Below are positions 1 through 8,328 of a stretch of DNA of 64,000 nucleotides, one piece after another. The notes under the pieces were generated by a model. That model did no database searches, was not told where the DNA came from, and was given only the letters and a program-made list of their open reading frames with translations. This DNA is from Streptomyces sp. CB02400. GTDB taxonomy: Bacteria > Actinomycetota > Actinomycetes > Streptomycetales > Streptomycetaceae. How positions within the stretch are numbered: position 1 is the first letter of the stretch; each line of letters begins with the position of its first letter. Position numbers and translations under genes: made by a program. The stretch spans positions 62,001 to 126,000 of the forward strand of contig NZ_LIWB01000023.1 of assembly GCF_001905725.1 (NCBI RefSeq), written 5' to 3'.

Positions 1-3000
1 GTCGGCCCCGTTCACCTTCACCCTCGCGATGTCGTGCACCTCGCCGAGGTCCAGCCACACGCGTCCACCGCCCTCACGGCCGGGAGCCCGGTACGTCTTG
101 GTGTACGTGGCCGTGCCCGAGAAGTAGCGCACCCCCGCCTCCTGATGCTCCGACAGGTCCTGGAGGAAGCCCAGCTCGATGGAGGCGGGCGCCCCGCGGT
201 CCGGCTGGAAGGCGACCGTCCAGCCGCCCTCCACCACGCCGATGACCCGGCCGGTGGCGGCCTTGGCGGTGCCCTTGCCCGGGGTGCCGTGCGCGACGAC
301 CACGAAGCGTGAGTCGGAGGGGCCGAGGTCGAGGGAGAGGACGGTGCGGCCGCGTTCGGTCCGGAAGGTCGCCGGGGCGACGCCGCCGGTGACCGGGTCC
401 CACAGTTCGACCGCCTTGCCGGTCGCCCGCAGCTTCACGTCGAGCGTGGTCCGTACGGCCCGCCGGTTGACGACGTAGTACACGTCCGCGCCGTCGGTCC
501 TGCGGTGGATCCAGCCCAGCGGGTCGTCGGCGTCGAAGGCGTAGTCCCAGTCCTTGGCGACCCCGAGGCTCGACAGCGCCTCCTCGGCCCGTACGTCCCC
601 GAACACCCGCCCCGCGCCGACCACCCGGTCCCGCTCGCCCTCCTCGCCCCACAGCCGCCGCACCAGCGCACGGAACTCCTCGTCGCTGTCGGCCAGGCTC
701 GGGCTGGCCACCGGCCGCGTCCCGGCGACCGCGGCACCGGCTTCCACCAGCGCGGCGATCTTCCGGAGCACCCGCACGGTCATGCGCTCCGACGCGCCCC
801 CGAGGTACAGCAGCCCGTAGGACATGCCGGTGCGGGTGACGAGCCGGCCGTCCTTGACCGAGAGCCGGTTGAGCAGCACGTCCGCGTTGACGTAGTCGAA
901 GTCGTGGCCCAGCGGGACGTCCGGCTGGCGCCGGCTGGGGCCCCAGAGCGCCGGGGCCGGGGCTTCCTGTCCGTAGAAGTAGGCGACGTCCTTGACCGCC
1001 TTGCCCTGCGCGAGGACGTACGAGCAGCGGGCGAGGTACGTCGTGAACGGCTTCGCCCGGTCCGCCCAGGTCTCGTTGCGGCTGAAGAACCAGCCGATGC
1101 CGCCGAGGGTGACGCCCGGCCCGTCGTCCTGGGGCTGGTGGGCCGAGGTGTGGATCATGAACCGGTTGACGCCGGAGAGCAGGATCTGGTCGGCCGTCGG
1201 CTTGAGGTCGCCCGGCATCAGGTTGCGCGCGCCGAAGGTGAACGCCTCGCAGGCGACGAAGTCGCGGCCGTAGACGTTGGCGACGCTGGCCGCGCCCCGC
1301 ATGTCGACGAGGTAGCGCTCCCCCAGGCGGTCGCCGGGCGCGCAGGGGTTGCCGCTGGCGCCCATCGGGACGTCGGCGTGGCGCCGGATGTCCATGTCGT
1401 CGGCGGTGATCGCGCGGCTGCTCTCCTGGGCCTCGGCGTAGGTGAGCTTCAGGCCGCGTTCACGGGCGACCTCGTGGACGACGCGGTAGTGGTTCTCGGT
1501 GAGCAGTTCGCCGATGGTCTGCCGCCAGTCCCACAGGAAGCGGTCCGACTCGGCGGGGCCGCCGACCGTCGTGCCCGTGAGCGCGGGCAGGTAGGGGCCG
1601 GCGTCGTAGCCGCGCCGGGTGCGGAACTCCTTGAGGATGTCGTCGGTCCAGTTCTGGGGCCCGGCCTCGTAGCTGTCGTTGAGCAGGGCGGTCAGGCCGC
1701 GGGCGCCGATGGCGTTCTTACCGGTCGCCTTCTGCAGGCTGTCCAGGTAGGTGGTGAGGTACGCCCGGACGCGCCCGGCGTCGAGCTTGTCGACCTCCAA
1801 GCCGGTGGCCGCCTCGGTGGTGGGGCCGTTCTGGTGGCCGGTGAGTCCGGCGCCGAGCCGGACGACGACCCAGGTGCCGCGCGGCGCCTTCCAGCGCAGC
1901 CGACCCTCGTCGTCCATCGCCTTGGTCAGGTCGATCACCTGTGAGGTCGCGACGGCCTTCGCGGAGCCCTCCTCGGGGGTGTCGATCCGGTAGTAGTCCG
2001 GCGCCTGGACGAAGCCCGCCTTGGCCTCGAAGCGGTGGACGGTCGGCGCCGTGCGCAGGACGAGGGAGCGCAGTGGGACCGGCTCCGCGCCGGTGGGCTG
2101 CGGCAGGTAGTACGGCACTTCGGCCGGGGTGCCCGGTGCCTTGAAGACGACCTTGAAGTAGCGGGCCTCGGTGCGCGGCAGGAACAGGGTGCGCTGCTCG
2201 TCCTTGCAGATGCCCTCGGCCACCTGGCGGTACGTCCGGTCGTCCTTGCTCGCCCAGACCTCGACGACCGTGCCGAACTCGGTGACGTCCTGCAGCGCCG
2301 CCGAGGTCCCGGCGGCGATGCCCAGACCGGTGACGGTGACGGCACGGGGGAACTCGATCCGGACCCAGGTCGGTTCGTCCGCCGTGGGCGGGGCGAGGTT
2401 GGTGACGTCCTTCAGGGAGCCGCTGGACAGCTTCGCGCTGTCGAGCTTCACGCCCCGGCTGCCGCCGCTCACCACGGGCGCGGTCGCGGACGCCTTCGTG
2501 GCGGAGGCGTACATACGCGGTTCCAGCTCGCGCTGGGGCCGGGCTCCGTCGGCCACCCGGTAGGCGAAGACGCACGCGTCCTTGTAGTAGCGGACGTCCG
2601 CCTCTCCCGGGTGGTCCTGGAACGGCCCGGCGACGTCCGTCGGCCTCGGCAGGGTCACCCGGAGGGTGCGGCCGCCGTCGACCCACGTCTCGGACCAGAC
2701 CACCTTCTTCATGCCGTCCTCGGCGGCGACCCAGGGCCCACCGGTCTCCGACCATCCCGGCGAGGCGGCCACCCCGGCCTCCAGGCCCAGGTCGGCGGCG
2801 CGCTCCATCGCGAACTTGAAGGCGTCGCGCCACTCGGCGGACTGGTAGGTGACCGGCGGGTCGACGATCTGCTTCAGCCCGAAGCCGCCGTCGAAGTTCA
2901 CCAGTCCGCCGACGCCCGCGTCACGGAACCACTCCAGGTCCTTGGCGATCCCCGCCTTGGAGATGTTGCCGTCCATCCAGTGCCACCACACGCGCGGCAG

Positions 3001-3234
3001 CGCCTCGGCGGGCGGCTTTCTGAAGCCTTTCAACAGGCCGGAGTCCGCGAGGGCCGACGAGGTGTCCGCCGCCCGGAGGGTGCCCAGGTGGGACAGGTCC
3101 GGCGGTGTGCCCCCGGCAGCGGCGGCGGCCTCCGCGGCCCCGGCGGTGCCGGTGGAGCCGATGAGCCCTCCGCTCGTGCCCAGGGCGGCAGCGCCGGCCG
3201 CCTTCTTGAGGAAGTTCCTGCGGTTCGTCGGCAC
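1..3234 (-). CDS. GH106-type alpha-L-rhamnosidase, exported by Tat; C-terminus outside window
   Basis: Predicted secreted glycoside hydrolase that removes alpha-L-rhamnose from plant polysaccharides or glycosides. The reading frame is open for 1078 codons and runs off the left edge, so the C-terminus is missing. The N-terminus carries a twin-arginine motif (NRRNFLKK, residues 4-11) followed by an Ala/Gly-rich hydrophobic stretch. Downstream features match GH106: a VWWHWMDGNI segment near residue 80, then DSYEAGPQNWTDD and the RRGYD motif in the middle, and ACEAFTFG later. I chose the GTG at 3234 because GGAGA lies 6 bases upstream. An in-frame ATG at 3255 would put extra residues before the Tat motif and has no clear ribosome site. 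A LacI/CRE-like palindrome lies about 57 bases upstream, and a ROK regulator is divergent. Family assignment is fairly secure; the exact substrate is inferred. Confidence 0.8.
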   Translation of the reverse strand, partial: MPTNRRNFLKKAAGAAALGTSGGLIGSTGTAGAAEAAAAAGGTPPDLSHLGTLRAADTSSALADSGLLKGFRKPPAEALPRVWWHWMDGNISKAGIAKDLEWFRDAGVGGLVNFDGGFGLKQIVDPPVTYQSAEWRDAFKFAMERAADLGLEAGVAASPGWSETGGPWVAAEDGMKKVVWSETWVDGGRTLRVTLPRPTDVAGPFQDHPGEADVRYYKDACVFAYRVADGARPQRELEPRMYASATKASATAPVVSGGSRGVKLDSAKLSSGSLKDVTNLAPPTADEPTWVRIEFPRAVTVTGLGIAAGTSAALQDVTEFGTVVEVWASKDDRTYRQVAEGICKDEQRTLFLPRTEARYFKVVFKAPGTPAEVPYYLPQPTGAEPVPLRSLVLRTAPTVHRFEAKAGFVQAPDYYRIDTPEEGSAKAVATSQVIDLTKAMDDEGRLRWKAPRGTWVVVRLGAGLTGHQNGPTTEAATGLEVDKLDAGRVRAYLTTYLDSLQKATGKNAIGARGLTALLNDSYEAGPQNWTDDILKEFRTRRGYDAGPYLPALTGTTVGGPAESDRFLWDWRQTIGELLTENHYRVVHEVARERGLKLTYAEAQESSRAITADDMDIRRHADVPMGASGNPCAPGDRLGERYLVDMRGAASVANVYGRDFVACEAFTFGARNLMPGDLKPTADQILLSGVNRFMIHTSAHQPQDDGPGVTLGGIGWFFSRNETWADRAKPFTTYLARCSYVLAQGKAVKDVAYFYGQEAPAPALWGPSRRQPDVPLGHDFDYVNADVLLNRLSVKDGRLVTRTGMSYGLLYLGGASERMTVRVLRKIAALVEAGAAVAGTRPVASPSLADSDEEFRALVRRLWGEEGERDRVVGAGRVFGDVRAEEALSSLGVAKDWDYAFDADDPLGWIHRRTDGADVYYVVNRRAVRTTLDVKLRATGKAVELWDPVTGGVAPATFRTERGRTVLSLDLGPSDSRFVVVAHGTPGKGTAKAATGRVIGVVEGGWTVAFQPDRGAPASIELGFLQDLSEHQEAGVRYFSGTATYTKTYRAPGREGGGRVWLDLGEVHDIARVKVNGAD

Positions 3235-3290
3235 GGTGACTCTCCATCGGGTCATCGGGATCGCGGCCAGTTCCAAGGGGACACGCGTAA

Positions 3291-3302
3291 TGAAACGTTT
3301 CA
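3291..3302. promoter_or_regulatory. Perfect palindrome TGAAACGTTTCA, LacI/CRE-like operator
   Basis: A perfect 12-base palindrome lies in the gap between the divergent rhamnosidase (start 3234) and ROK regulator (start 3469) genes. GAAACGTTTC-type palindromes are typical operators of LacI-family sugar regulators in actinomycetes. Sugar-dependent control of the rhamnosidase is inferred. No LacI gene is in the window, so the regulator would be encoded elsewhere, or it is the ROK protein next door. Confidence 0.55.
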
Positions 3303-3468
3303 ATACCTGTGTGTCCTGCGCCTTGACCGGCTGGGCCGCGAAAGGGTGGGTGTCAGACCGTTATCCTTCGGCGGCCGAATCGGCCCGTCAACGCCCCGGC
3401 GGGCCACGGTTGCGTCACTTACCCGGCCGACCTGGCCAGGTTGCTCATCGGTCGCCTAGCATCCCGAG

Positions 3469-4647
3469 GTGCCCACCTCACGCGCTCCACGCGCTTCCGA
3501 ACGCCGCCTCATCGAACTGGTCACGGCGCACGGTCCGCTGACCCGGGCGGAATTGACGGAGCTGTCCGGCATCCCGAGGCGGACCGTCAGCGGCGCGGCG
3601 GCACGCCTGCTGACCCGGGGCCTGCTGACGGAGGACGGCACGTCCGGCCACGCACCGGACCGGCCGCGGACCGGGGGCGGACGAGGGCCCGCCGCACGGG
3701 CACTGCGGCTGCCCGGCGCTCCCCGTGACGCCTGTGTCGTCCTCATCACCCACGAGGACATCGCGTTGTGCCACGTCGGGGTGGACGGCGACAGGCGCTC
3801 ACCGGTGGTGCGGGAGCCGTTCCGCTGGTGGACCTGCGCCGACCTGGCGACGGAGATCGAACGCCTTCTGGCCTCGACTACGAGATCCCCGGTGTCGCAG
3901 GTGATCGTGGGTTTCCCTCAGCCCTACCGGCAGGGTCATGGCGTCACGTTCCTCGAACAGGGAGTGCCCCGCTACTACGGGATCGACGCGTATCCGTCCT
4001 GGCTCAGCGGCGATCCGGCAGCCGTCCTGACCAGCAGGCTCGGTGTACCGGCACGCGTCGAGAACCTCATCAACCTCGCCGCCCTGGGCGAGGCTAGCGC
4101 CGGCGCCGCCCGTGACCTGCACAGCGTCCTGTACCTGCGCCTCGGGGACATCGTCGCGGGAGCGGTGGTCGTGCAGGGCCGCGTCCTGCGGGGCTCTCTG
4201 GGTGTCGCCGGCGAGATCGGGCACATCCGCGTCGACCCGAACGGCATGCTCTGCGCCTGCGGCGGCCGCGGCTGCCTGGGCACCGTCGCGAACGCCCGTC
4301 ACCTGCTGGAAGTCCTACGCCCACGCTACGGCGAGGACCTCGATCTCTTCGACGTCGTCGCCCTGGCCGTACAAGGCGAGCAGACGGTCCGCCACGTCCT
4401 CACCGACCTCGGCCGGACCGTCGGCATGGCCGTCGCGGGCGGGCTCCTCATGCTCAACCCGGAAGCCGTCGTCATCGACCCCGTGCTGGGACCCGCCACC
4501 GCCCCGGTCATCGACGGATTCCTCGCGGCCGTCCACCGGACCATGCCCGCCAACGTGGCGCGGGCCCTCACCGTCGTACCCGGCATGCGCCAGGAAGACG
4601 CCGCCCTTCTCGGCGGTTCGGCTCTCGCGGGGCGCGCTCGCCGGTGA
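3469..4647 (+). CDS. ROK-family transcriptional regulator
   Basis: A 392-residue protein with an N-terminal winged helix-turn-helix (residues about 10-60, LTRAELTELSGIPRRTVSGAA) followed by a ROK (repressor, ORF, kinase) domain. The ROK zinc motif CACGGRGC (CxCGxxGC) lies at about residues 262-269, within GHIRVDPNGMLCACGG. Such proteins (NagC/XylR type) repress sugar-utilisation genes and release DNA on binding a sugar or sugar phosphate. The start is the GTG at 3469; no strong ribosome site is evident just upstream. It is divergent from the rhamnosidase gene, so local control of that gene is a reasonable inference. The ligand is unknown. Confidence 0.85.
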   Translation: MPTSRAPRASERRLIELVTAHGPLTRAELTELSGIPRRTVSGAAARLLTRGLLTEDGTSGHAPDRPRTGGGRGPAARALRLPGAPRDACVVLITHEDIALCHVGVDGDRRSPVVREPFRWWTCADLATEIERLLASTTRSPVSQVIVGFPQPYRQGHGVTFLEQGVPRYYGIDAYPSWLSGDPAAVLTSRLGVPARVENLINLAALGEASAGAARDLHSVLYLRLGDIVAGAVVVQGRVLRGSLGVAGEIGHIRVDPNGMLCACGGRGCLGTVANARHLLEVLRPRYGEDLDLFDVVALAVQGEQTVRHVLTDLGRTVGMAVAGGLLMLNPEAVVIDPVLGPATAPVIDGFLAAVHRTMPANVARALTVVPGMRQEDAALLGGSALAGRARR

Positions 4648-4975
4648 AGGCGGGAAACCGGTCGGCTTCGCGTCCGCGACGGCGGCGGATTAGTCGGCAG
4701 TCGGCCTGCCAGGACACGATGCGTTCGGTGGCCCGGCGGGGGCGACCGAGCCTTGGCGAGAACGCGAGCCTGTGCGGCGATGCGGTGCCGTACGCCCCGT
4801 GCGGCCTTCGTCGCCCGGCCCCCGTGGAGCGGCCCCGGAGATTCCGGCACCTGGACGCCGGACGTTCCACCGTCCAGGGGCGGCCAAAGCGCTCGACCAA
4901 CGGGTCCGGCCACCCCTGGGGCTCCAACGGGGGCCGTGCGGGGCGACGGGGTGAGCGGGACTCGGGAGAGTCCGC
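4648..4975. other. 328-base gap without a recognised gene
   Basis: This is a gap between the ROK gene and the converging GerW-like gene. Open frames exist on both strands but they are arginine- and proline-rich and resemble no family I know. No tRNA or clear terminator was seen. Confidence 0.5.
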
Positions 4976-5401
4976 TCAGCAGCGGGCGCGCCGACCTATG
5001 AGGTTGCGTACGAGCCGTGGGGTGGCCGCGCCTGCCAGGAGGGCGGCGAAGAGTGCCGTGGCGTCTGCCCACGGGTTTCGCAGTGGTGTGAAGACTGCTG
5101 TGTCGTTCTTGATCACGATGAATCCGCAGGGGCGGGCTGCGGCTCCGCCGCCGCCTCCGCCGCCCTCGCCGTTCTTGGCGGCCGTGGTCTCGCGCCCGGC
5201 TCCGGCGCCGAATCCGAAGGCGATCTCGGCGACGGGGATGACGGTGATGTCGCCGCGGGTGACGGGTTCACCGTAGACGGACGTCACCGAGACCCGTGCC
5301 CCGAGCCTGTCTGCCAGGCGTTCCAGCAGAGCGAGGGAGGTGCGGGCGGTCGACGCATCCGTCGGTTGTCCGGGCCGGACCTGGTCATGAGGGCTGGTCA
5401 T
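4976..5401 (-). CDS. GerW/YtfJ-family sporulation-associated protein
   Basis: A 141-residue protein resembling the GerW (YtfJ) family, found in spore-forming Firmicutes and widely in Streptomyces. Visible family features are VTSVYGEPVTRGDITVIPVAEIAFGFG near residues 38-65, a Gly-rich linker (about residues 78-85), and a conserved GFIVIKNDTAVFTPL segment near residue 95. The C-terminus has a short hydrophobic stretch (ATALFAALLAGAATP) that may contact membrane. The ATG at 5401 overlaps the stop of the upstream methyltransferase by four bases (ATGA), so the two are translationally coupled. The biochemical role of this family is not known. Confidence 0.75.
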   Translation of the reverse strand: MTSPHDQVRPGQPTDASTARTSLALLERLADRLGARVSVTSVYGEPVTRGDITVIPVAEIAFGFGAGAGRETTAAKNGEGGGGGGGAAARPCGFIVIKNDTAVFTPLRNPWADATALFAALLAGAATPRLVRNLIGRRARC

Positions 5402-6060
5402 CGGGTGCCTTTCGGGCCGGGCCGTACGGCGGTGCCGAGAATGTGGGCGGCGGCGGGCATCGGGATCCTGGTCCTGGGGAAGTCGAAGCGGTCGACGGCG
5501 GTGAGGGTGAAACCGGCGGCGATGATGGCGCTGCGGGTGTCACGGCCGGTGTGGCAGCCGCCCATCAGCCGGGGCCATACGGTGGCGTCGAGCACGCGTT
5601 GGACGCGCCGCACCGCAGGTGAGCCGGCCTGGATGTGCTCGAAGAACCGGAGCCGTCCGTCGGGCCGGAGCACCCGGTGGAGTTCGGCGAGTGCCGTGCC
5701 GGGGTCGGCGATGGAGCAGAGGGCCAGGCACACCACGGCCGCGTCGAACGACGCGTCGGGGAAGGGGAGGCGTTCGGCCCGGGCGGCCTCGACCTCCACG
5801 GGGACGGGTGCGCGGTGGGCTTCGTCCCGGGCGAGGGCGCGGAGGTTCGGCTCCGGTTCGACGGCGACAACGCGTGTCACCTCGGGCGGGTAGTGGGGGA
5901 AGTTCAGTCCGTTGCCCGCGCCGATCTCGATCACCTCGCCGGTCAGACCGGCCAGGAGCCGCCTGCGGTGCTCGGCGATGCCCGCCTTCTCCAGAGCCGG
6001 GCCGGCGAGCGTGGCGTAGAAGCGGGCGAAAAGGGGATGCGGCTTGACCGGCTGCGCCAT
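5398..6060 (-). CDS. Class I SAM-dependent methyltransferase
   Basis: A 220-residue protein with a Rossmann-type methyltransferase fold. Motif I is VIEIGAGNGLNFPHY (about residues 43-57), followed by the acidic motif VAVEPEPNL and the post-motif LPFPDASFDAAVVCLALCSI. The layout resembles the Methyltransf_11/UbiE-like group acting on small molecules or lipids; the substrate cannot be deduced. It forms a two-gene operon with the GerW-like gene and is divergent from a MarR gene 57 bases away, which is the likeliest local regulator. Confidence 0.85.
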   Translation of the reverse strand: MAQPVKPHPLFARFYATLAGPALEKAGIAEHRRRLLAGLTGEVIEIGAGNGLNFPHYPPEVTRVVAVEPEPNLRALARDEAHRAPVPVEVEAARAERLPFPDASFDAAVVCLALCSIADPGTALAELHRVLRPDGRLRFFEHIQAGSPAVRRVQRVLDATVWPRLMGGCHTGRDTRSAIIAAGFTLTAVDRFDFPRTRIPMPAAAHILGTAVRPGPKGTR

Positions 6061-6117
6061 CGTGACGGTCTCCTCTGCGGAAGCCTCGGGGACTACCTTG
6101 TTATGCGGAGGTGCTAC

Positions 6118-6594
6118 ATGGTGAAGTCACTTCACGATACGGCTGGGGAGCGGGTCACCGCCAGGGCTTCGCTGGACGGGCTCTTCGAGCTGGCCGAGGT
6201 GCTGGGCGCGATGATGGCGCGCGGCGTGGCCGAGCGGGGTCTGACCACGGCGCGGGCGGGGGTGCTGTGGGCGCTGTTCCACGACGGGCCGATGACACAG
6301 CGCGCCCTGGCCGGGCGCCTGGGCGTCACCCCTCGTAACGTCACCGGCCTCCTCGACGCGCTCCAGGAGGACGGGCTGGTGGTGCGCCGGGCGCACCCCA
6401 CCGACCGGCGCGCCACCCTGGTCTCCCTGAGCGAGAAGGGCCATGGGGTCACCTCGGCGCTGCGCCGCGGCCGGGACGACCTCGCCACCGCGCTGTTCGG
6501 GGACGTGCCGGCCGATCAGTTGGACGCCTTCGGCGCCACGCTGGCCCGGGTGACCGAGCGGCTGAGAGGCATCGGCCCGAGCGAATGCACCTGA
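6118..6594 (+). CDS. MarR-family transcriptional regulator
   Basis: A 158-residue winged-helix regulator. The HTH is MTQRALAGRLGVTPRNVTGLLDALQEDGLV (about residues 60-90), followed by the MarR wing RRAHPTDRRATLVSLSEKG, with flanking dimerisation helices. I chose the ATG at 6118 because GGAGG lies six bases upstream; the much longer open frame upstream is antisense to the methyltransferase. A 15-base palindrome covers the first codons. Likely targets are itself and the divergent methyltransferase/GerW operon; the ligand is unknown. Confidence 0.88.
   Translation: MVKSLHDTAGERVTARASLDGLFELAEVLGAMMARGVAERGLTTARAGVLWALFHDGPMTQRALAGRLGVTPRNVTGLLDALQEDGLVVRRAHPTDRRATLVSLSEKGHGVTSALRRGRDDLATALFGDVPADQLDAFGATLARVTERLRGIGPSECT
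6121..6135. promoter_or_regulatory. Perfect palindrome GTGAAGTCACTTCAC overlapping the marR 5' coding end
   Basis: A 15-base perfect palindrome (7+1+7) immediately follows the marR start codon, covering codons 2-6. It lies near the 57-base divergent promoter region shared with the methyltransferase. MarR proteins bind palindromes of this size and commonly autoregulate, so this is a candidate operator. Confidence 0.45.
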
Positions 6595-6626
6595 CTGCCC
6601 GAGGCGCGGCCCGAGAGCGCCGGGTG

Positions 6627-6932
6627 TCAGCGATCCGTGCTGTGCCAGGGAGCGTCGGGCCGGGTGGGACGGGCGTCGGCGGCGAGGCGCAGCACATGGA
6701 CCGATCGTCCGGCGGGGTCGAACACGGGACCGAGGTAGTGGTGGCCGGTCATGTGGCACCAGGCGGGCAGGTCGAGCGGGGCTGCGGGGTCGGTGACGAC
6801 GACGTGGACGACGGTGCCCGGTGCGGCGCCGTCGATCTCCTTGCGCAGGCGCAGCAGGAGGGTGACGCAGAGCAGGCCGGTGCCGTCGACGGTGATGCCG
6901 GGCGCGGGGGTCTCGGGGTTCACGGTGCTCAT
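6627..6932 (-). CDS. TusA-like sulfur carrier with an altered CPxP motif
   Basis: A 101-residue protein aligning with the TusA/SirA/YeeD family of sulfur carriers. It has the family opening (VDGTGLLCVTLLLRLRKEI, residues 15-33) and the later VTDPAAPLDLPAWC...GH block. The usual Cys-Pro-x-Pro is replaced by Cys-Val-Thr-Leu, keeping the sulfur-carrying Cys (residue 22) but losing both prolines. The ATG at 6932 overlaps the stop of the upstream MFS gene (ATGA). With cysteine desulfurase, rhodanese and persulfide-dioxygenase-like genes nearby, a role in sulfane-sulfur relay or uptake is plausible. A membrane partner could be the coupled MFS protein. Confidence 0.72.
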   Translation of the reverse strand: MSTVNPETPAPGITVDGTGLLCVTLLLRLRKEIDGAAPGTVVHVVVTDPAAPLDLPAWCHMTGHHYLGPVFDPAGRSVHVLRLAADARPTRPDAPWHSTDR

Positions 6933-8197
6933 CGGCGATAGGCCGTGGCGGCGATGGCGGGCAGAAGGGCGAGGGAGAGGATGCCGCCGGTCAGCGCGAG
7001 GGCGGGGTAGCCGGTGGCGGCGACCATGATGCCGGAGGCCATTCCGCCGGTGGCGCCGGCGATGGCGATGGCGACGTCGACCAGTCCCTGGGACTTGGCA
7101 CGAGTGGCCAGGGGAACGGTGTCGGTGATGATCGCGGTGCCGGCCACGAGGCCGAAGTTCCAGCCCAGCCCCAGCAGGGCGAGCGCGAGGGCGAGGAGGG
7201 CGACGGAGTCGCCGGGCGCGGCGGCGGCGAGGATGCCGGCGGTCAGGAGGGTGATCCCGGAGGCGGCGGCGATCTTCATGCGGCCGTAGTGATCGACGAG
7301 CCAGCCGGTCAGGGGTGAGGGCAGGTACATGGCGCCGATGTGGATGGCGATGACGAGGCCGGAGGCGGCGGTACCGTGACCGTGGTCGTGCATGTGGACC
7401 GGCGTCATCGTCATGACCGCGACCATGACGAGCTGGGTGAGGACCATGACCAGGGCGCCGAGGACCACGCCTCCGCGGCCCTCGCTCGTGTCGGCGCCGC
7501 CGTCGGCTGCGGCCTGGTCGGCCTCGGCGTCGGCTTCCTCGGCCTGGGCGACGGAGCGGGCCAGGAGCAGCGGGTCGGGCCGCAGCCACAGGGCGAGGAC
7601 GAGCGCGGCCAGGGCGTAGGCGGCGCCGGAGAGGATGAACGGCCCGGCGAGGTTCGGGATGCCGAGGTGTTCGGCGAAGGTGCCGGTGGGGGCTGCGAGG
7701 TTGGGGCCGGCGACACCGCCGAGGGTGGTGGCGACCAGGACGGTGGAGACGGCGCGGGCGCGGTGGCCGGGTGCGGCGATGTCGGCTCCGGCGTAGCGGG
7801 CCTGGAGGTTGGTGGCGGTGCCGGCGCCGTAGACGAACAGGGCGATGAACAGCAGGACCGGGTTGTCCAGGACGGCGGCGATGATGACGCCGGCCGAGCC
7901 GACGGCGCCGGTGAGGTAGCCGGCGGCGAGGCCGGGGCGGCGGCCTCTGGCCTGGGAGACGCGGCCGACGGCGACGGCGGCGAGCGCGGAGCCGGCGGTG
8001 AACAGGGCGCTGGGCAGTCCGGCGAGGCTGGTGGAGCCGAGCATGTCCTGGGCGAGGAGGGCGCCGACGGTGACGCCGGCGGCGAGACCGGCGCCGCTGA
8101 GGATCTGGGAGGCGACCAGGACGCGCAGGATGCGGGGCTGGGCCTGGGCGGGGTCGGGTATGGAGGCCGTCGTACGGGTGGGCGCGGTGCTGGTCAT
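6929..8197 (-). CDS. MFS transporter with a histidine-rich loop, coupled to the TusA-like gene
   Basis: A 422-residue major facilitator with about 12 hydrophobic segments. The start is the ATG at 8197, preceded by GGAAAAGAG; the longer upstream frame lacks a site. The first half carries the MFS loop GRVSQARGRRPG. The central cytoplasmic loop is acidic (AEEADAEADQAAADGGAD). A striking VHMHDHGHG stretch follows in the first helix of the second half, which could bind metal or contribute to proton coupling. It is coupled by ATGA to the TusA-like gene. Transport of a sulfur compound such as thiosulfate or sulfite is inferred from context only; drug efflux is an alternative. Confidence 0.75.
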   Translation of the reverse strand: MTSTAPTRTTASIPDPAQAQPRILRVLVASQILSGAGLAAGVTVGALLAQDMLGSTSLAGLPSALFTAGSALAAVAVGRVSQARGRRPGLAAGYLTGAVGSAGVIIAAVLDNPVLLFIALFVYGAGTATNLQARYAGADIAAPGHRARAVSTVLVATTLGGVAGPNLAAPTGTFAEHLGIPNLAGPFILSGAAYALAALVLALWLRPDPLLLARSVAQAEEADAEADQAAADGGADTSEGRGGVVLGALVMVLTQLVMVAVMTMTPVHMHDHGHGTAASGLVIAIHIGAMYLPSPLTGWLVDHYGRMKIAAASGITLLTAGILAAAAPGDSVALLALALALLGLGWNFGLVAGTAIITDTVPLATRAKSQGLVDVAIAIAGATGGMASGIMVAATGYPALALTGGILSLALLPAIAATAYRR

Positions 8198-8328
8198 GTC
8201 TCTTTTCCGGAGCGGTGGTGAAGGGTGGACCGGCGGGAGGAACTGGCCGGTCTCGACAGAGGGATGTGGCCGTTGCACCGGCCCGGCGCCGGATGAAGGA
8301 CGTTGTGGACCGGTGCGCCGGGGTGGGT

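Noticed and set aside
505..1944. A 479-codon open frame on the plus strand antisense to the rhamnosidase
   Set aside because: Low-complexity, Gly/Val/Arg/Asp-rich translation typical of antisense frames in GC-rich coding DNA; the minus strand encodes a clear GH106 protein.
3235..3255. ATG at 3255 as the rhamnosidase start
   Set aside because: It would add residues before the Tat motif and has no ribosome site, whereas GTG 3234 does.
3367..3379. Palindrome TTCGGCGGCCGAA upstream of the ROK gene
   Set aside because: Short, wholly GC-driven palindrome likely by chance in this base composition, and weaker than the CRE-like site nearby.
5635..6117. N-terminal extension of the MarR protein by the long plus-strand frame
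   Set aside because: The extension is antisense to the methyltransferase; ATG 6118 has a perfectly spaced GGAGG.
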